Shown here in pieces: positions 11,669-20,861 of a stretch of 64,000 nucleotides of DNA. Location of the stretch: contig CAJQKV010000008.1 of assembly GCA_905479015.1 (NCBI GenBank), forward strand, positions 114,635 through 178,634, written 5' to 3'. The translations under genes and the position numbers were made by a program. Below the pieces are notes generated by a model. It saw only the letters and a list, made by a program, of their open reading frames with translations. It was not told the origin of the DNA and made no database searches. Origin of the DNA: an uncultured Cyclobacteriaceae bacterium. GTDB taxonomy: Bacteria; Bacteroidota; Bacteroidia; Cytophagales; Cyclobacteriaceae. Within the stretch, counting starts at the first letter, position 1. Each line of letters begins with the position of its first letter.

Positions 11669-13222
11669 ATGAGGACGAAAAAAGAAAAAGATGCTTATTT
11701 GATCGTCCAAAATGAAAGGGCTGAACTCGGAGGTGGGATTAAGAGGATCGATCAGCAGCATGCAAAAGGGAAACTAACGGCTCGAGAACGGCTCAATTTA
11801 TTAATGGATCCGGGCTCATTTCAAGAAATAGATAAACTGGTAACGCACCGGTCCAAGGATTTCGATTTGGATAAACAGTTGATCCTTGGAGATGGAGTCA
11901 TTACGGGGTTTGGACAAGTAACGGGTCGCTTGGTTTATGTTTTTTCGCAAGATTTCACTGTTTTTGGAGGCTCATTATCAGAGACACACGCTGAGAAAAT
12001 TGTTAAAATAATGGATATGGCTATGAAGAACGGCGCCCCCCTCATTGGATTAAATGATTCGGGAGGTGCGCGTATCCAAGAGGGTGTGGTTTCTTTGGGG
12101 GGCTATGCAGATATTTTTTATCGCAATACCAGGGCTTCTGGTGTGATACCACAATTTTCGGCAGTGATGGGGCCTTGTGCTGGAGGCGCCGTTTATTCAC
12201 CCGCATTAACTGATTTTATCTTTATGGTGGATCAAACCAGTTATATGTTTGTAACAGGTCCCAATGTGGTAAAGACGGTTACTCAGGAAGAGGTCACCTC
12301 AGAGGCCTTAGGAGGGGCTCATACCCATGCCTCAAAAAGTGGCGTGACCCATTTTACGGCCCATAATGATGCCCAATGTATCTTTGACATCAAAAAAGTG
12401 TTTGGATATATTCCTTCTAATTGTGAAGAACTGCCACCGGAACAGCCTTATGAGCTACAGGGGGATGAACTGAGACCTGCTTTAGATCAAATTTTACCCG
12501 AGAATACCAATCATCCTTATGAGATGCGTGAGGTGATCAAGGAGATCGTGGATATGGATAGCTTTCATGAAGTCCAGCCTGATTATGCTGAAAACATATT
12601 GATTGGTTTTTCTCGAATCGCGGGTAAGAGTACGGGAATCGTTGCCAATCAACCCATGAGCTATGCGGGAGTACTGGACATACACGCAAGTAAAAAAGCA
12701 GCGAGGTTTGTGCGTTTTTGTGATGCATTTAATATTCCACTTTTGGTATTGGTTGACGTACCAGGCTTTTTACCGGGGACAGACCAGGAATGGAATGGCA
12801 TCATCTCTAATGGTGCCAAATTGCTCTATGCCTTTAGTGAAGCCACGGTGCCTCGGGTTACGATCATCACGCGTAAGGCCTATGGAGGAGCCTATGACGT
12901 GATGAATTCCAAACACATAGGGGCAGATATGAATTTTGCTTGGCCATCTGCTGAAATTGCGGTAATGGGTGCAAAAGGAGCCTCTGAAATCATTTTCAAA
13001 AAAGAGATTGCTGAAGCAGCGGATCCCAAAGAAAAACATCAAGAAAAAATCGAAGAGTACACGGATAAATTTGCGCATCCCTATCATGCGGCTGCCCGTG
13101 GTTATATAGATGAGGTAATCTTCCCAAGAGAAACACGGCATCGGCTGATCAGAACTTTTGAAATGTTAAAAAATAAAGTGGCGGTACTGCCGAGGAAGAA
13201 GCATGGCAATATTCCTTTATAA
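11669..13222 (+). CDS. Acyl-CoA carboxylase, carboxyltransferase (beta) subunit
   Basis: A 517-residue protein of the propionyl/acetyl-CoA carboxylase beta family, which moves the carboxyl group from carboxybiotin to an acyl-CoA. It has the tandem crotonase-like halves. The N-half shows [48 protein letters not shown] and [16 protein letters not shown]; the C-half shows [30 protein letters not shown] and [15 protein letters not shown]. Propionyl-CoA carboxylase is most likely from length and these blocks. The biotin carboxylase/biotin carrier subunit is not nearby, so the partner must be elsewhere. Confidence 0.9.
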   Translation: MRTKKEKDAYLIVQNERAELGGGIKRIDQQHAKGKLTARERLNLLMDPGSFQEIDKLVTHRSKDFDLDKQLILGDGVITGFGQVTGRLVYVFSQDFTVFGGSLSETHAEKIVKIMDMAMKNGAPLIGLNDSGGARIQEGVVSLGGYADIFYRNTRASGVIPQFSAVMGPCAGGAVYSPALTDFIFMVDQTSYMFVTGPNVVKTVTQEEVTSEALGGAHTHASKSGVTHFTAHNDAQCIFDIKKVFGYIPSNCEELPPEQPYELQGDELRPALDQILPENTNHPYEMREVIKEIVDMDSFHEVQPDYAENILIGFSRIAGKSTGIVANQPMSYAGVLDIHASKKAARFVRFCDAFNIPLLVLVDVPGFLPGTDQEWNGIISNGAKLLYAFSEATVPRVTIITRKAYGGAYDVMNSKHIGADMNFAWPSAEIAVMGAKGASEIIFKKEIAEAADPKEKHQEKIEEYTDKFAHPYHAAARGYIDEVIFPRETRHRLIRTFEMLKNKVAVLPRKKHGNIPL

Positions 13223-13286
13223 AATCATATCATTTTAATCCTAAATATATAAGGGTCGGATGCATGAAGACCAACAGGTTTTCAAT

Positions 13287-13294
13287 TAATTTTG
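13287..13294 (+). promoter_or_regulatory. -7 box candidate for the SDR/M42/TtcA/SDR run
   Basis: TAATTTTG matches TAnnTTTG and ends 21 bases before the TTG start at 13316. It supports a four-gene unit beginning here rather than read-through from the carboxylase gene. No clear -33 box. Confidence 0.38.
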
Positions 13295-13315
13295 TAATAC
13301 TCAACATCTAAATTA

Positions 13316-14020
13316 TTGAAAAAACAAAAAGTAGCCATTGTTACAGCGGCCAGTAAAGGAATTGGTGCTGCTTGTGCGACTCAACTCGCATCTGAGGGAT
13401 ATAAGCTTGTTTTGATGTCTCGGTCAGATAGTTTGTTTGCCCTTTGCGATCAACTCAATGCCAGGCCCCTACAGGGATCCATTGAAGATGAGAATGATAT
13501 TGCGAGATTGGTTGGTTTTACCTACGAGAAGTATGGGCGGATTGATGCGGTGGTATGTAATACGGGTCATGCGAGTAAAGGGTCTTTATTGTCGCTGACA
13601 GATTCAGACTGGAAAAAAGGGATGAATTTATTATTGATGAATGTAATCAGACTGGCCAAATCCATTGGCCCCATTATGGCGAAGCAAAAAGGGGGTGCTT
13701 TTGTCAATATATCCACATTTGGGGCCAAAGAGCCTTCTTTATCCTTTCCTATTTCATCCGTTATAAGAGCAGCAGTATCTAGTTATTGTAAATTATTTGC
13801 TTCTGAATTGGGTCATGCCAATGTGAGAATGAACAATATTTTGCCCGGATTTATCAATTCATATCCGGCAGATGAACAAACCATTAATCAAATTCCCATG
13901 CTGCGGCAAGGGACCCCTAAAGAGGTAGCCGAATTGGCTTCTTTTTTAGTGTCAGATAAGGCGGCTTATATCACAGGGCAAGACTTTGTGATTGATGGTG
14001 GATTGACAAAATCGATTTAA
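13316..14020 (+). CDS. SDR-family protein with altered catalytic site
   Basis: A 234-residue short-chain dehydrogenase/reductase. The nucleotide-binding motif is TAASKGIG (residues 10-17), NTG stands in for NAG at 82-84, and the end YITGQDFVIDGG is typical. The catalytic serine is kept (Ser133 in NISTF), but where YxxxK is expected the sequence reads SSVIR (147-151), so Tyr becomes Ser and Lys becomes Arg. The paralogue at 15879 has the same change. This resembles the 3-oxoacyl-ACP-reductase-like SDRs that lack the normal tetrad. The start is TTG; no in-frame ATG is available. First gene of a four-gene run. Confidence 0.8.
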   Translation: MKKQKVAIVTAASKGIGAACATQLASEGYKLVLMSRSDSLFALCDQLNARPLQGSIEDENDIARLVGFTYEKYGRIDAVVCNTGHASKGSLLSLTDSDWKKGMNLLLMNVIRLAKSIGPIMAKQKGGAFVNISTFGAKEPSLSFPISSVIRAAVSSYCKLFASELGHANVRMNNILPGFINSYPADEQTINQIPMLRQGTPKEVAELASFLVSDKAAYITGQDFVIDGGLTKSI

Positions 14021-14036
14021 AAATAATAATAATATT

Positions 14037-15107
14037 ATGGATCAAAAAAGCAAAGACTTCTTATATAAATATCTCAACAATCCTTCACCGACCGGTTTTG
14101 AAGAAGGAGGGCAAAGAATATGGCTTGATTATATTCAGCCCTATATAGATGATTATATTTCTGATACTTATGGTACCGTAGTAGGGGTGATAAATCCAGA
14201 GGCACCTTACAAAGTAGTCATTGAGGCCCATGCTGATGAGATTTCTTGGTTTGTGAACTACATAGACGATAAAGGTTATATTTATGTCATCCGAAATGGA
14301 GGATCTGATCATCAGATTGCGCCCTCCATGAGAGTAAATCTGCACACACGTAAAAAAGGGATTGTGAAAGGAATATTCGGTTGGCCCGCTATTCATGTGC
14401 GCAAGGAAAAAGAAGATGCACCGACCTTAAAAAATATTTTTGTGGACGTGGGAGCCAGTAGTAAGGCTGAGGTAGAGGAAATGGGAATTCATCCCGGGAC
14501 CGTAATCACCTTCACTGATGAGCTGATGGAACTCGGAGAAAAATATTATACGGGTAGGGCGTTAGATAATAGAATAGGTGGTTTTATGATAGCAGAGGTC
14601 TTTAGAAGAATTAGAGAGCAGGACATCAAACTTCCTTTTGGTTTGTATGCCGTTAATGCCGTTCAAGAGGAGATTGGATTGCGTGGAGCTGAGATGATTT
14701 CGAGACGAATTAAGCCGGATGTAGCTATAATAACCGATGTAACTCACGATACGAATGCACCTATGTATGACAAAAAGAATAGTGGTGACATTGCCATAGG
14801 CAAGGGACCCACGTTGTCTTATGCACCAGCGGTCCAGCAAAATTTGAGAGATTTGATTGTGGAGGTAGCTGAAAAGAATGAGATTCCTTTTCAAAGATTG
14901 GCCTCTTCGAGGTTTACAGGCACAGACACGGATGCCTTTGCCTATTCTGGGGCAGGCGTAGCTTCAGCATTGATTTCATTACCGCTCAAATATATGCATA
15001 CTACGGTCGAGACAGTAGCAAAATCAGATGTTGAACATGTTATTAATTTAATTCTTGAAACCATCAAAGTCATTGAATCAGATCAAGATTTCAGGTACAT
15101 AAAATAG
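14037..15107 (+). CDS. M42 family metallo-aminopeptidase
   Basis: A 356-residue M42 peptidase, the family of tetrahedral aminopeptidases that trim peptides in the cytosol. Both metal-binding sets are intact: His65 and Asp67 in IEAHADEI, Asp177 in RALDNRIGG, Glu211/Glu212 in QEEIGLRGA, Asp234 in ITDVTHD, and His321 in LPLKYMHTTVE. The N-terminal PSPTGFEEGG is also typical. Annotations as endoglucanase for relatives are historical errors. It sits 16 bases after the SDR gene and eight bases before ttcA. Confidence 0.9.
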   Translation: MDQKSKDFLYKYLNNPSPTGFEEGGQRIWLDYIQPYIDDYISDTYGTVVGVINPEAPYKVVIEAHADEISWFVNYIDDKGYIYVIRNGGSDHQIAPSMRVNLHTRKKGIVKGIFGWPAIHVRKEKEDAPTLKNIFVDVGASSKAEVEEMGIHPGTVITFTDELMELGEKYYTGRALDNRIGGFMIAEVFRRIREQDIKLPFGLYAVNAVQEEIGLRGAEMISRRIKPDVAIITDVTHDTNAPMYDKKNSGDIAIGKGPTLSYAPAVQQNLRDLIVEVAEKNEIPFQRLASSRFTGTDTDAFAYSGAGVASALISLPLKYMHTTVETVAKSDVEHVINLILETIKVIESDQDFRYIK

Positions 15108-15115
15108 GGAACAAG

Positions 15116-15871
15116 TTGCCATATCAAAAAATCAATCGTGCTATAGGTCAATCGATCAATGATTTCGAGATGATTGCCCCTGGGGATAAGATATTAGTTG
15201 CCATCAGTGGAGGGAAAGACAGCTTGTGCATGTTACATTTTTTAAAAGAATTTCAAAAAAAAGCGCCCATAGATTTCGAGATTTTAGCAGTAAATGTAGA
15301 TCAAAAACAGCCTGGATTTCCTACAGAGGTACTACCAAAGCTTTTTAAAGAATGGAACGTACCCTATCAGATCGTTGAGCAAGACACTTACCGTGTAGTA
15401 GCCGAAAAAACACTACCCGGTAAGAGTTATTGTTCACTTTGCAGTCGATTGAGGAGAGGTATTTTGTATGATTCAGCTAGAAATTTTGGCTGTAACAAAA
15501 TAGCCTTGGGCCACCATCGAGAGGATGTATTAGAAACTTTTATGATGAATCTGTTTTTTTCTGGCCAATTAGGCTCGATGCCTGCGCATTACCAGATCCA
15601 AGCAGAAGATTTGTATGTAATCAGGCCCTTGTTTTCGGTTCATGAAGATTGGATAGCAGATTTTGTCCAAGCTCAGGGATGGCCCATTATCCCCTGTAAT
15701 CTTTGTGGATCGCAAGAGCACCTAAAACGCCGAGAGATGAAGGAGTTATTGAATCAGCTGCAGCAGCAGTATCCTAAACTAAAGGAGACGGCATTTCGAT
15801 CCCTGCACAATCTCAAGCCAAAATTTCTTTTCGATCAAAAGTCATGGGAGACAGAAATCCCCAAAATCTAA
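15116..15871 (+). CDS. ttcA: TtcA-like tRNA 2-thiocytidine synthase
   Basis: A 251-residue PP-loop ATPase of the TtcA group, which thiolates cytidine 32 of some tRNAs using a [4Fe-4S] cluster. The PP-loop is SGGKDS at residues 31-36. Cluster cysteines are Cys106 and Cys109 (YCSLCSRLRRG) and Cys194 in PCNLCGSQ, the same pattern as E. coli TtcA. LGHHREDVLETFMMNLFFSG is another family block. The start is TTG at 15116, eight bases after the peptidase gene. A related thiolase such as TtuA is less likely given the LGHHREDV and PCNLCGSQ blocks. Confidence 0.86.
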   Translation: MPYQKINRAIGQSINDFEMIAPGDKILVAISGGKDSLCMLHFLKEFQKKAPIDFEILAVNVDQKQPGFPTEVLPKLFKEWNVPYQIVEQDTYRVVAEKTLPGKSYCSLCSRLRRGILYDSARNFGCNKIALGHHREDVLETFMMNLFFSGQLGSMPAHYQIQAEDLYVIRPLFSVHEDWIADFVQAQGWPIIPCNLCGSQEHLKRREMKELLNQLQQQYPKLKETAFRSLHNLKPKFLFDQKSWETEIPKI

Positions 15872-15878
15872 TTAAACT

Positions 15879-16643
15879 ATGGACTTATTAATAAATAATA
15901 AAGTAGCCTTTATTGCTGCATCAAGTCAAGGGCTAGGTTATGCAGTTGCCAAGGAACTGTTACAGGAAGGATGCCATGTCATTATTTCAGGTAGAGATGC
16001 CAAAAATTTAGAACAAGCGGCGCAGACCTTGGCTGATTTTGGAAAAGGTAATATATTGGCTTTGTCGGGAGACGTATCCAATGAAGCAGATCGCAATCGG
16101 ATGATCAAAGCGTCTCTAGATGAATTTAAGACCGTGGATATTTTGATCACCAATTCGGGAGGGCCACCCTCAGGGAATTTTGATCAATTTTCCTTGGATG
16201 ATTGGGAGGCCGCATATCATTTGCTTTTGGCCAGTACTGTAGCCTTAATCAAGGGATTTTTGCCCCAAATGAAAGCGCAAAAATGGGGAAGAATTGTTGC
16301 CATTACCTCGCAGGCAGTTAAGCAACCCGTTGATGGATTGATTCTTTCAAACAGTGTGCGAGCGGCAGTTTCTGGATTGATTAAAAGCCTTTCCAATGAG
16401 CTCGGTGCTTATCACATTACGGTTAATAATCTCATGCCTGGATCTACTGAAACGGGGAGGTTACAGAACTTACTAAAGGTAAATCCTTCCTTTAAGGATA
16501 GCATCAAAAACATCCCCTTGGGACGCTTCGGTCAGCCCCATGAATTTGCCGCAGCTGTTGCTTTTTTTGTCAGTGAACGTGCGAGCTATATCACAGGAAC
16601 TTCGTTGGCCGTAGACGGTGGCAGTATTAAAAATATTTTGTAA
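15879..16643 (+). CDS. SDR-family protein with altered catalytic site (paralogue)
   Basis: A 254-residue SDR protein. It keeps the dinucleotide-binding AASSQGLG (13-20), ISGRD, NSGG (92-95) and a typical end ITGTSLAVDGG. Ser144 in AITSQ aligns with the catalytic serine, but the YxxxK site reads SNSVR (157-161), giving Ser and Arg. LILSNSVRAAVSG is close to SSVIRAAVSS of the gene at 13316, so the two are paralogues with the same deviation. It resembles the BKR-like SDR subgroup that departs from the catalytic tetrad. Substrate unknown. It is the last gene of the four-gene run, seven bases after ttcA. Confidence 0.82.
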   Translation: MDLLINNKVAFIAASSQGLGYAVAKELLQEGCHVIISGRDAKNLEQAAQTLADFGKGNILALSGDVSNEADRNRMIKASLDEFKTVDILITNSGGPPSGNFDQFSLDDWEAAYHLLLASTVALIKGFLPQMKAQKWGRIVAITSQAVKQPVDGLILSNSVRAAVSGLIKSLSNELGAYHITVNNLMPGSTETGRLQNLLKVNPSFKDSIKNIPLGRFGQPHEFAAAVAFFVSERASYITGTSLAVDGGSIKNIL

Positions 16644-16727
16644 GTATTATGAAGAGCGGCCAACATCCATAGGGGGCGGTAAGAAGAAAACGATGAGATA
16701 GGATATAAACCTTACGTCACAATAGCA

Positions 16728-17246
16728 TTACATTTGAATTTGCAGTTTCTTGACATTGGGGGTACCCTCTGGACTCATTTCCACAAAATAGACCCAATCA
16801 TATTCGAGCTCACTTAAATCAGGATGTTGAGATCCAGTAAGGGCATTGATCAATTGAGGTATCGTATTGGAATGTCCAATCACAACGATCGTCTCTTCCC
16901 TATGATTTTTTAATAACTTTTTAGCAAAGTCCTTGAGGTTATGAGCTTGATAATTTAATATCTCCAACTGTCTAGCCGTAGCTAAAGGTTTGGCAGTGTT
17001 AACGGTTCTTAGGTAAGGAGTAGCATAAATAGCATCGATGCTGACTGCTTCAAATAGATCGACCAAATTAGCCGCACGCTGCCGGCCTTTAGAGGATAGA
17101 TCGGGGTTATCGCTCGATGAAATTATTTTTTCAGCATGTCTGATGAGTATCAAAGAAGTTGATTTTTCTTGTCTAGGTTGACAGGAATTAAAAATGGAAA
17201 GAAATCCTGAGAAGAGTAATATTTTAAAAAAGTAGTTTAAACTCAT
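16728..17246 (-). CDS. Histidine phosphatase (SixA-like) lipoprotein
   Basis: A 172-residue member of the histidine phosphatase superfamily. The phosphohistidine motif is LIRHAEK (residues 34-40), a second conserved histidine lies in VIGHSNTIPQLI, and YATPYLRTVNTAKPLA carries the expected arginine. The N-terminus is a lipoprotein signal with hydrophobic core and the lipobox FNSC, so the enzyme is probably anchored facing the periplasm. It follows aroA by 12 bases on the minus strand and may be transcribed with aroB-aroA; no functional link to the shikimate pathway is evident. Confidence 0.8.
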   Translation of the reverse strand: MSLNYFFKILLFSGFLSIFNSCQPRQEKSTSLILIRHAEKIISSSDNPDLSSKGRQRAANLVDLFEAVSIDAIYATPYLRTVNTAKPLATARQLEILNYQAHNLKDFAKKLLKNHREETIVVIGHSNTIPQLINALTGSQHPDLSELEYDWVYFVEMSPEGTPNVKKLQIQM

Positions 17247-17258
17247 AATAAGATGTGT

Positions 17259-18482
17259 TTAGCATTCATTAAAGATAATTCCAACAGATTTTAAATGCGC
17301 CCAATAACCAGGATAAGATTTTTTAACTACTTCTATATCCCGAATGGTAATGGCTCTAATCATACACACGGGAGCAAATGCCATGGCCATTCTGTGATCT
17401 TCATAGGTTTCTATGGTTTCGAGGTGCTCTGGAACAGTACCCGATTTTAACCGCCAGATTCCATTTTCTTCATTCAAAAGGCCTCCAATTTTAAGTAATT
17501 CCTTTTTCATGGCCATCACACGATCGGTTTCCTTTATTTTGAGACTTTCGAGACCTGTCATGGTCAATTTAATTCCCTTGATGACCGCCACCACCATGAC
17601 CGTTTGAGCTAAATCAGGGCAGTTTTTAAAATCAATAATTTGATTTATTTCAGTAACTGGGATGGAAGTTAGTTGAACTTTATCGGATTTAAATTCAGTT
17701 TTGACTCCCATCTTGGACATGATATTGACGATATTTTGATCTCCTTGAAAGCTATGGGAGCGAAGCCCTCGAAGCGTAATACTGCTTTCTTGATTTAAGG
17801 CAACCATACTGTACCAGTAGCTGGCGCCCGACCAATCACTTTCAATAGTATAAGATTGGGCTTTATATCGCTGCGGTTTTATATGTAGGGTATGATCTTT
17901 CCAGGTACTATTTACACCAAAATGTTGCATAAGCGCCAAGGTCATCTCTATATAGGGGCGCGAAAAAATCTCACCTGTCAGTTCAATTGAAATGCCATCA
18001 GGCAGCGTGGGACCGATCATTAGGAGCGCACTGATATATTGACTGCTGATATTGCCTGGGATACTTATTTCATGAGCTTGAGGCTCATTTTTTTGGGCAC
18101 TAATACGTAACGGAGGGAATCCCTCTTGTGCCAGATAATCAATTTTGGCACCCAGTCTGCGCAAGGCATCTACCAGGGGTTTGATAGGCCGTTCTTTCAT
18201 GCGATCAGATCCAGTAATGATCTCTCCTGAGCCCATAATAGCCAGGTAAGCCGTACAGAATCGCATCGTAGTGCCGGCATCAATTACATCCCAGACAGGT
18301 TGTTTCTCTGAGAGTAAGCGTTGCATGGTTTGGGTATCACGAGCGTCTGATAAATTTTTCAATTGCAATTGGTTACCAGAAAGGGCATTCATAATCAATG
18401 CGCGGTTGCTTTCACTCTTGGATGATGATAAGGTGATATCTCCGTTCAATGGCTGATGATATCGATCAAGTTGATAATTCAT
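17259..18482 (-). CDS. aroA: 3-phosphoshikimate 1-carboxyvinyltransferase (EPSP synthase)
   Basis: EPSP synthase joins phosphoenolpyruvate to shikimate 3-phosphate in aromatic amino acid synthesis. The 407-residue product has SKSESNRALIMNAL (20-33), DAGTTMRFCTAYLA for the LGNAGT region, NISSQYISALLM, CPDLAQTVMVVAVI with the catalytic aspartate, the KIKETDRV block and YEDHRMAMAFAPV. It is somewhat shorter than the 427-residue E. coli enzyme, as is usual in Bacteroidota. It follows aroB with a 52-base gap. Confidence 0.95.
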   Translation of the reverse strand: MNYQLDRYHQPLNGDITLSSSKSESNRALIMNALSGNQLQLKNLSDARDTQTMQRLLSEKQPVWDVIDAGTTMRFCTAYLAIMGSGEIITGSDRMKERPIKPLVDALRRLGAKIDYLAQEGFPPLRISAQKNEPQAHEISIPGNISSQYISALLMIGPTLPDGISIELTGEIFSRPYIEMTLALMQHFGVNSTWKDHTLHIKPQRYKAQSYTIESDWSGASYWYSMVALNQESSITLRGLRSHSFQGDQNIVNIMSKMGVKTEFKSDKVQLTSIPVTEINQIIDFKNCPDLAQTVMVVAVIKGIKLTMTGLESLKIKETDRVMAMKKELLKIGGLLNEENGIWRLKSGTVPEHLETIETYEDHRMAMAFAPVCMIRAITIRDIEVVKKSYPGYWAHLKSVGIIFNEC

Positions 18483-18534
18483 GATTTATTAGGGTCTTAA
18501 ATAAATGAAAAGTGTAATCTGGAAGAACGGCAAT

Positions 18535-19587
18535 TTACCGATGACTTTCTGAATCTAAATAAAAATTAATAGCGTCTGCAATTTGTGCATCATTTACCTC
18601 GACATCAAATAAACAACTTCCGGGTCCATTGATCAGTGAAAACATAACGGTGGATCCTTGATTTTTTTTGTCTTGTCCCAACAATGTTTTGATTTTATCA
18701 AAAGGAGGGAATACCATCACGCGATCAAAAACAGCATCAATATAGCTTACCACTTGCTCAAAATATCCTTTTTCTATTAAACCCAAGTCGAGAGCTAATT
18801 TAGCCTCCATGATCATACCGGCTGCAATGGCTTCACCATGCAACAGGTCTTTTTCAGTATCTAAGTACCAGGATTCAATGCTGTGTCCAAGCGTATGACC
18901 AAAGTTTAAAATTTTTCTTAACCCTGACTCATAGGGGTCCTTTTTGACAACATCGGCTTTGACCAGCACGGATTTTTCGATGAAATCTTGCCACTCTTTA
19001 ATTCCTGAAAAGAGGGTCATTTGGATATCTTGCCAGTATGCGAGATCGTAGATTAGGCCATGTTTGATGATTTCTGCATAGCCTGATTTGAGTTGCCGGT
19101 GGGGGAGGGTATTCAAAAAATCATCACAGATGATGATGGCATCAGGATCTTTAAATACACCAATGTGATTTTTGAATTCATTGAAGTCTATGCCCAACTT
19201 TCCACCAATGCTGGCGTCAACTTGAGAGAGCAATGTCGTGGGTATATTGATAAAGGGAATACCTCTTTTGAAAGTTGCAGCAACAAAACCACCCATATCT
19301 CCAATGACGCCACCTCCTAGATTAACTAATAATGATTTTCTGGTAAATTTAAAATCGGTCAACTTTTGCCAGATGATTTGACAGGTCTCAATATTTTTAT
19401 TTTTTTCCCCGCTGGCGATTTGAATCAAAGGGATTCCTTTGATCGAGGTTAATTTAGGTAAGCAGTGGACTAAAGTATTTTCGTCGACTAAAATGGCGAT
19501 TTTATCAGGGTTAAACAATGCCAGACAACTTTGAAGTTGCTGGTTCACGTTTTGAGTGAAATGTATGTTAGGTGGTACCTTTTTCAT
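18535..19587 (-). CDS. aroB: 3-dehydroquinate synthase
   Basis: AroB converts DAHP to 3-dehydroquinate, the second shikimate step, with NAD and a divalent metal. The 350-residue product has LLVNLGGGVIGDMGGFVAATFKRGI in pieces, then IPTTLLSQVDASIGGKLGIDF, KSGYAEIIKHGLI, FGHTLGHSIE and LLHGEAIAAGM with the metal-binding histidines. Together with aroA behind it, this is a two-step aro operon. A TAnnTTTG box lies only four bases before its ATG, which would make the transcript leaderless. Confidence 0.95.
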   Translation of the reverse strand: MKKVPPNIHFTQNVNQQLQSCLALFNPDKIAILVDENTLVHCLPKLTSIKGIPLIQIASGEKNKNIETCQIIWQKLTDFKFTRKSLLVNLGGGVIGDMGGFVAATFKRGIPFINIPTTLLSQVDASIGGKLGIDFNEFKNHIGVFKDPDAIIICDDFLNTLPHRQLKSGYAEIIKHGLIYDLAYWQDIQMTLFSGIKEWQDFIEKSVLVKADVVKKDPYESGLRKILNFGHTLGHSIESWYLDTEKDLLHGEAIAAGMIMEAKLALDLGLIEKGYFEQVVSYIDAVFDRVMVFPPFDKIKTLLGQDKKNQGSTVMFSLINGPGSCLFDVEVNDAQIADAINFYLDSESHR

Positions 19588-19591
19588 ACTA

Positions 19592-19599
19592 CAAAATTA
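19592..19599 (-). promoter_or_regulatory. -7 box candidate for aroB (leaderless arrangement)
   Basis: On the minus strand the sequence reads TAATTTTG, a match to TAnnTTTG, ending four bases before the aroB ATG. If used, transcription would begin at or next to the start codon. No -33 box stands out. Confidence 0.3.
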
Positions 19600-19653
19600 C
19601 ATGTCTTTTTAATACTTTGATTAATTCGAGTGATGAATCCTTGAGTCGTTTAT

Positions 19654-19661
19654 TATCTTTG
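19654..19661 (+). promoter_or_regulatory. -7 box candidate for proline dehydrogenase-lysS
   Basis: TATCTTTG is a full match to TAnnTTTG, 27 bases before the ATG at 19689, in the divergent gap with aroB. The -33 box is not obvious. Confidence 0.42.
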
Positions 19662-19688
19662 TGGCTAATGCGTTAATGAGATGTTGAT

Positions 19689-20861
19689 ATGTCGGTGAAC
19701 TTTGATGATACTAAAATTACTTTTCGGTCTAAATCCCCTAGAGAATTACAAGTATCAAATTTTATTTTTTCAATTATCAATAGACCCCTGGTGGTATTTA
19801 TGGGGACCGCAATTATTAAATGGGCTTTACATTTTAGACTTCCTATCAAAGGGCTCATCAAGGCAACCCTTTTTAATCAATTCTGTGGAGGAGAAAGTAT
19901 CCAAGGTTGTGAAAAAAAAATCAATCAATTAAAAACATTTAACGTCAAAACTATTTTAGACTATTCAGTTGAAGGGCAAGAAAATGAACAAAGTTTTGAC
20001 CAAACACTAAAAGAGACTTTAAAGGCCGTTCAATTTGCCAATGAGCATGATGCCATTCCTTTTTGCGTGTTAAAATTTACGGGATTGGGGTCAAAATCTT
20101 TGATGACTAAAATTCAGTTGGGCAAAACATTGACTGGAAACGAGCAAAATCAATTTAATAGATTCAAGGAGCGCGGCTTTGAAGTAGCGCAAGCCATTTC
20201 AAAATTAAATCAACGATTGCTTATTGACGCTGAAGAAAGTTGGTATCAAAATGTCGTAGATGAATTCAGTTATGAGTTAATGATTAAATACAATACTGAG
20301 CGGGCAATCGTTTACAACACCTATCAGTTTTACCGGAGAGACATGTTGGATAGAATGAAAGCGGGATTTGAGAAAATAATCGCTTCCAAAGTGTATTTTG
20401 GAGCTAAAATAGTGCGAGGGGCTTATATGGAACAAGAACGTTTTCGGGCAGAATCATTGGGATACCCAGACCCGATTCAGCCCAATAAAGAAGCTACAGA
20501 CAGAGATTACAATGAGGGCGTAAAGTTTGCAATGGAAAATTTAACACATTTTTCGATTTGTTTGGGGACCCATAATGAAGTTTCGAGCAAAGGCTTAGTT
20601 GAACTGATCCATCAATATGGTTATGAAAAGAATGACGCGCGGATATTTTTTGCTCAATTATTGGGAATGAGTGATAATATATCATTTAAATTGTCCGACG
20701 AAGGTTACAATGTCGCCAAATATGTGCCTTACGGCCCACTAGAGCAGGTCATGCCTTATTTGTTTAGGCGAGCAGCGGAAAACACTTCAGTTCAAGGACA
20801 AAGTAGTCGTGAGCTTATGTTGATTAAGAAAGAAATTAAAAGAAGAAAATTAAAATTATAA
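19689..20861 (+). CDS. Proline dehydrogenase (monofunctional)
   Basis: A 390-residue FAD-dependent proline dehydrogenase, which oxidises proline to pyrroline-5-carboxylate. The PRODH barrel is recognisable from [63 protein letters not shown] and, near the end, [20 protein letters not shown]. It has no P5C dehydrogenase domain, so the second step is done by a separate enzyme. Its stop overlaps the lysS ATG by one base, an unexplained but tight coupling with a tRNA synthetase. Confidence 0.92.
   Translation: MSVNFDDTKITFRSKSPRELQVSNFIFSIINRPLVVFMGTAIIKWALHFRLPIKGLIKATLFNQFCGGESIQGCEKKINQLKTFNVKTILDYSVEGQENEQSFDQTLKETLKAVQFANEHDAIPFCVLKFTGLGSKSLMTKIQLGKTLTGNEQNQFNRFKERGFEVAQAISKLNQRLLIDAEESWYQNVVDEFSYELMIKYNTERAIVYNTYQFYRRDMLDRMKAGFEKIIASKVYFGAKIVRGAYMEQERFRAESLGYPDPIQPNKEATDRDYNEGVKFAMENLTHFSICLGTHNEVSSKGLVELIHQYGYEKNDARIFFAQLLGMSDNISFKLSDEGYNVAKYVPYGPLEQVMPYLFRRAAENTSVQGQSSRELMLIKKEIKRRKLKL

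Noticed and set aside
12663..13141. Open frames inside the acyl-CoA carboxylase gene
   Set aside because: These are alternative-frame shadows of a well conserved gene and show no family match.
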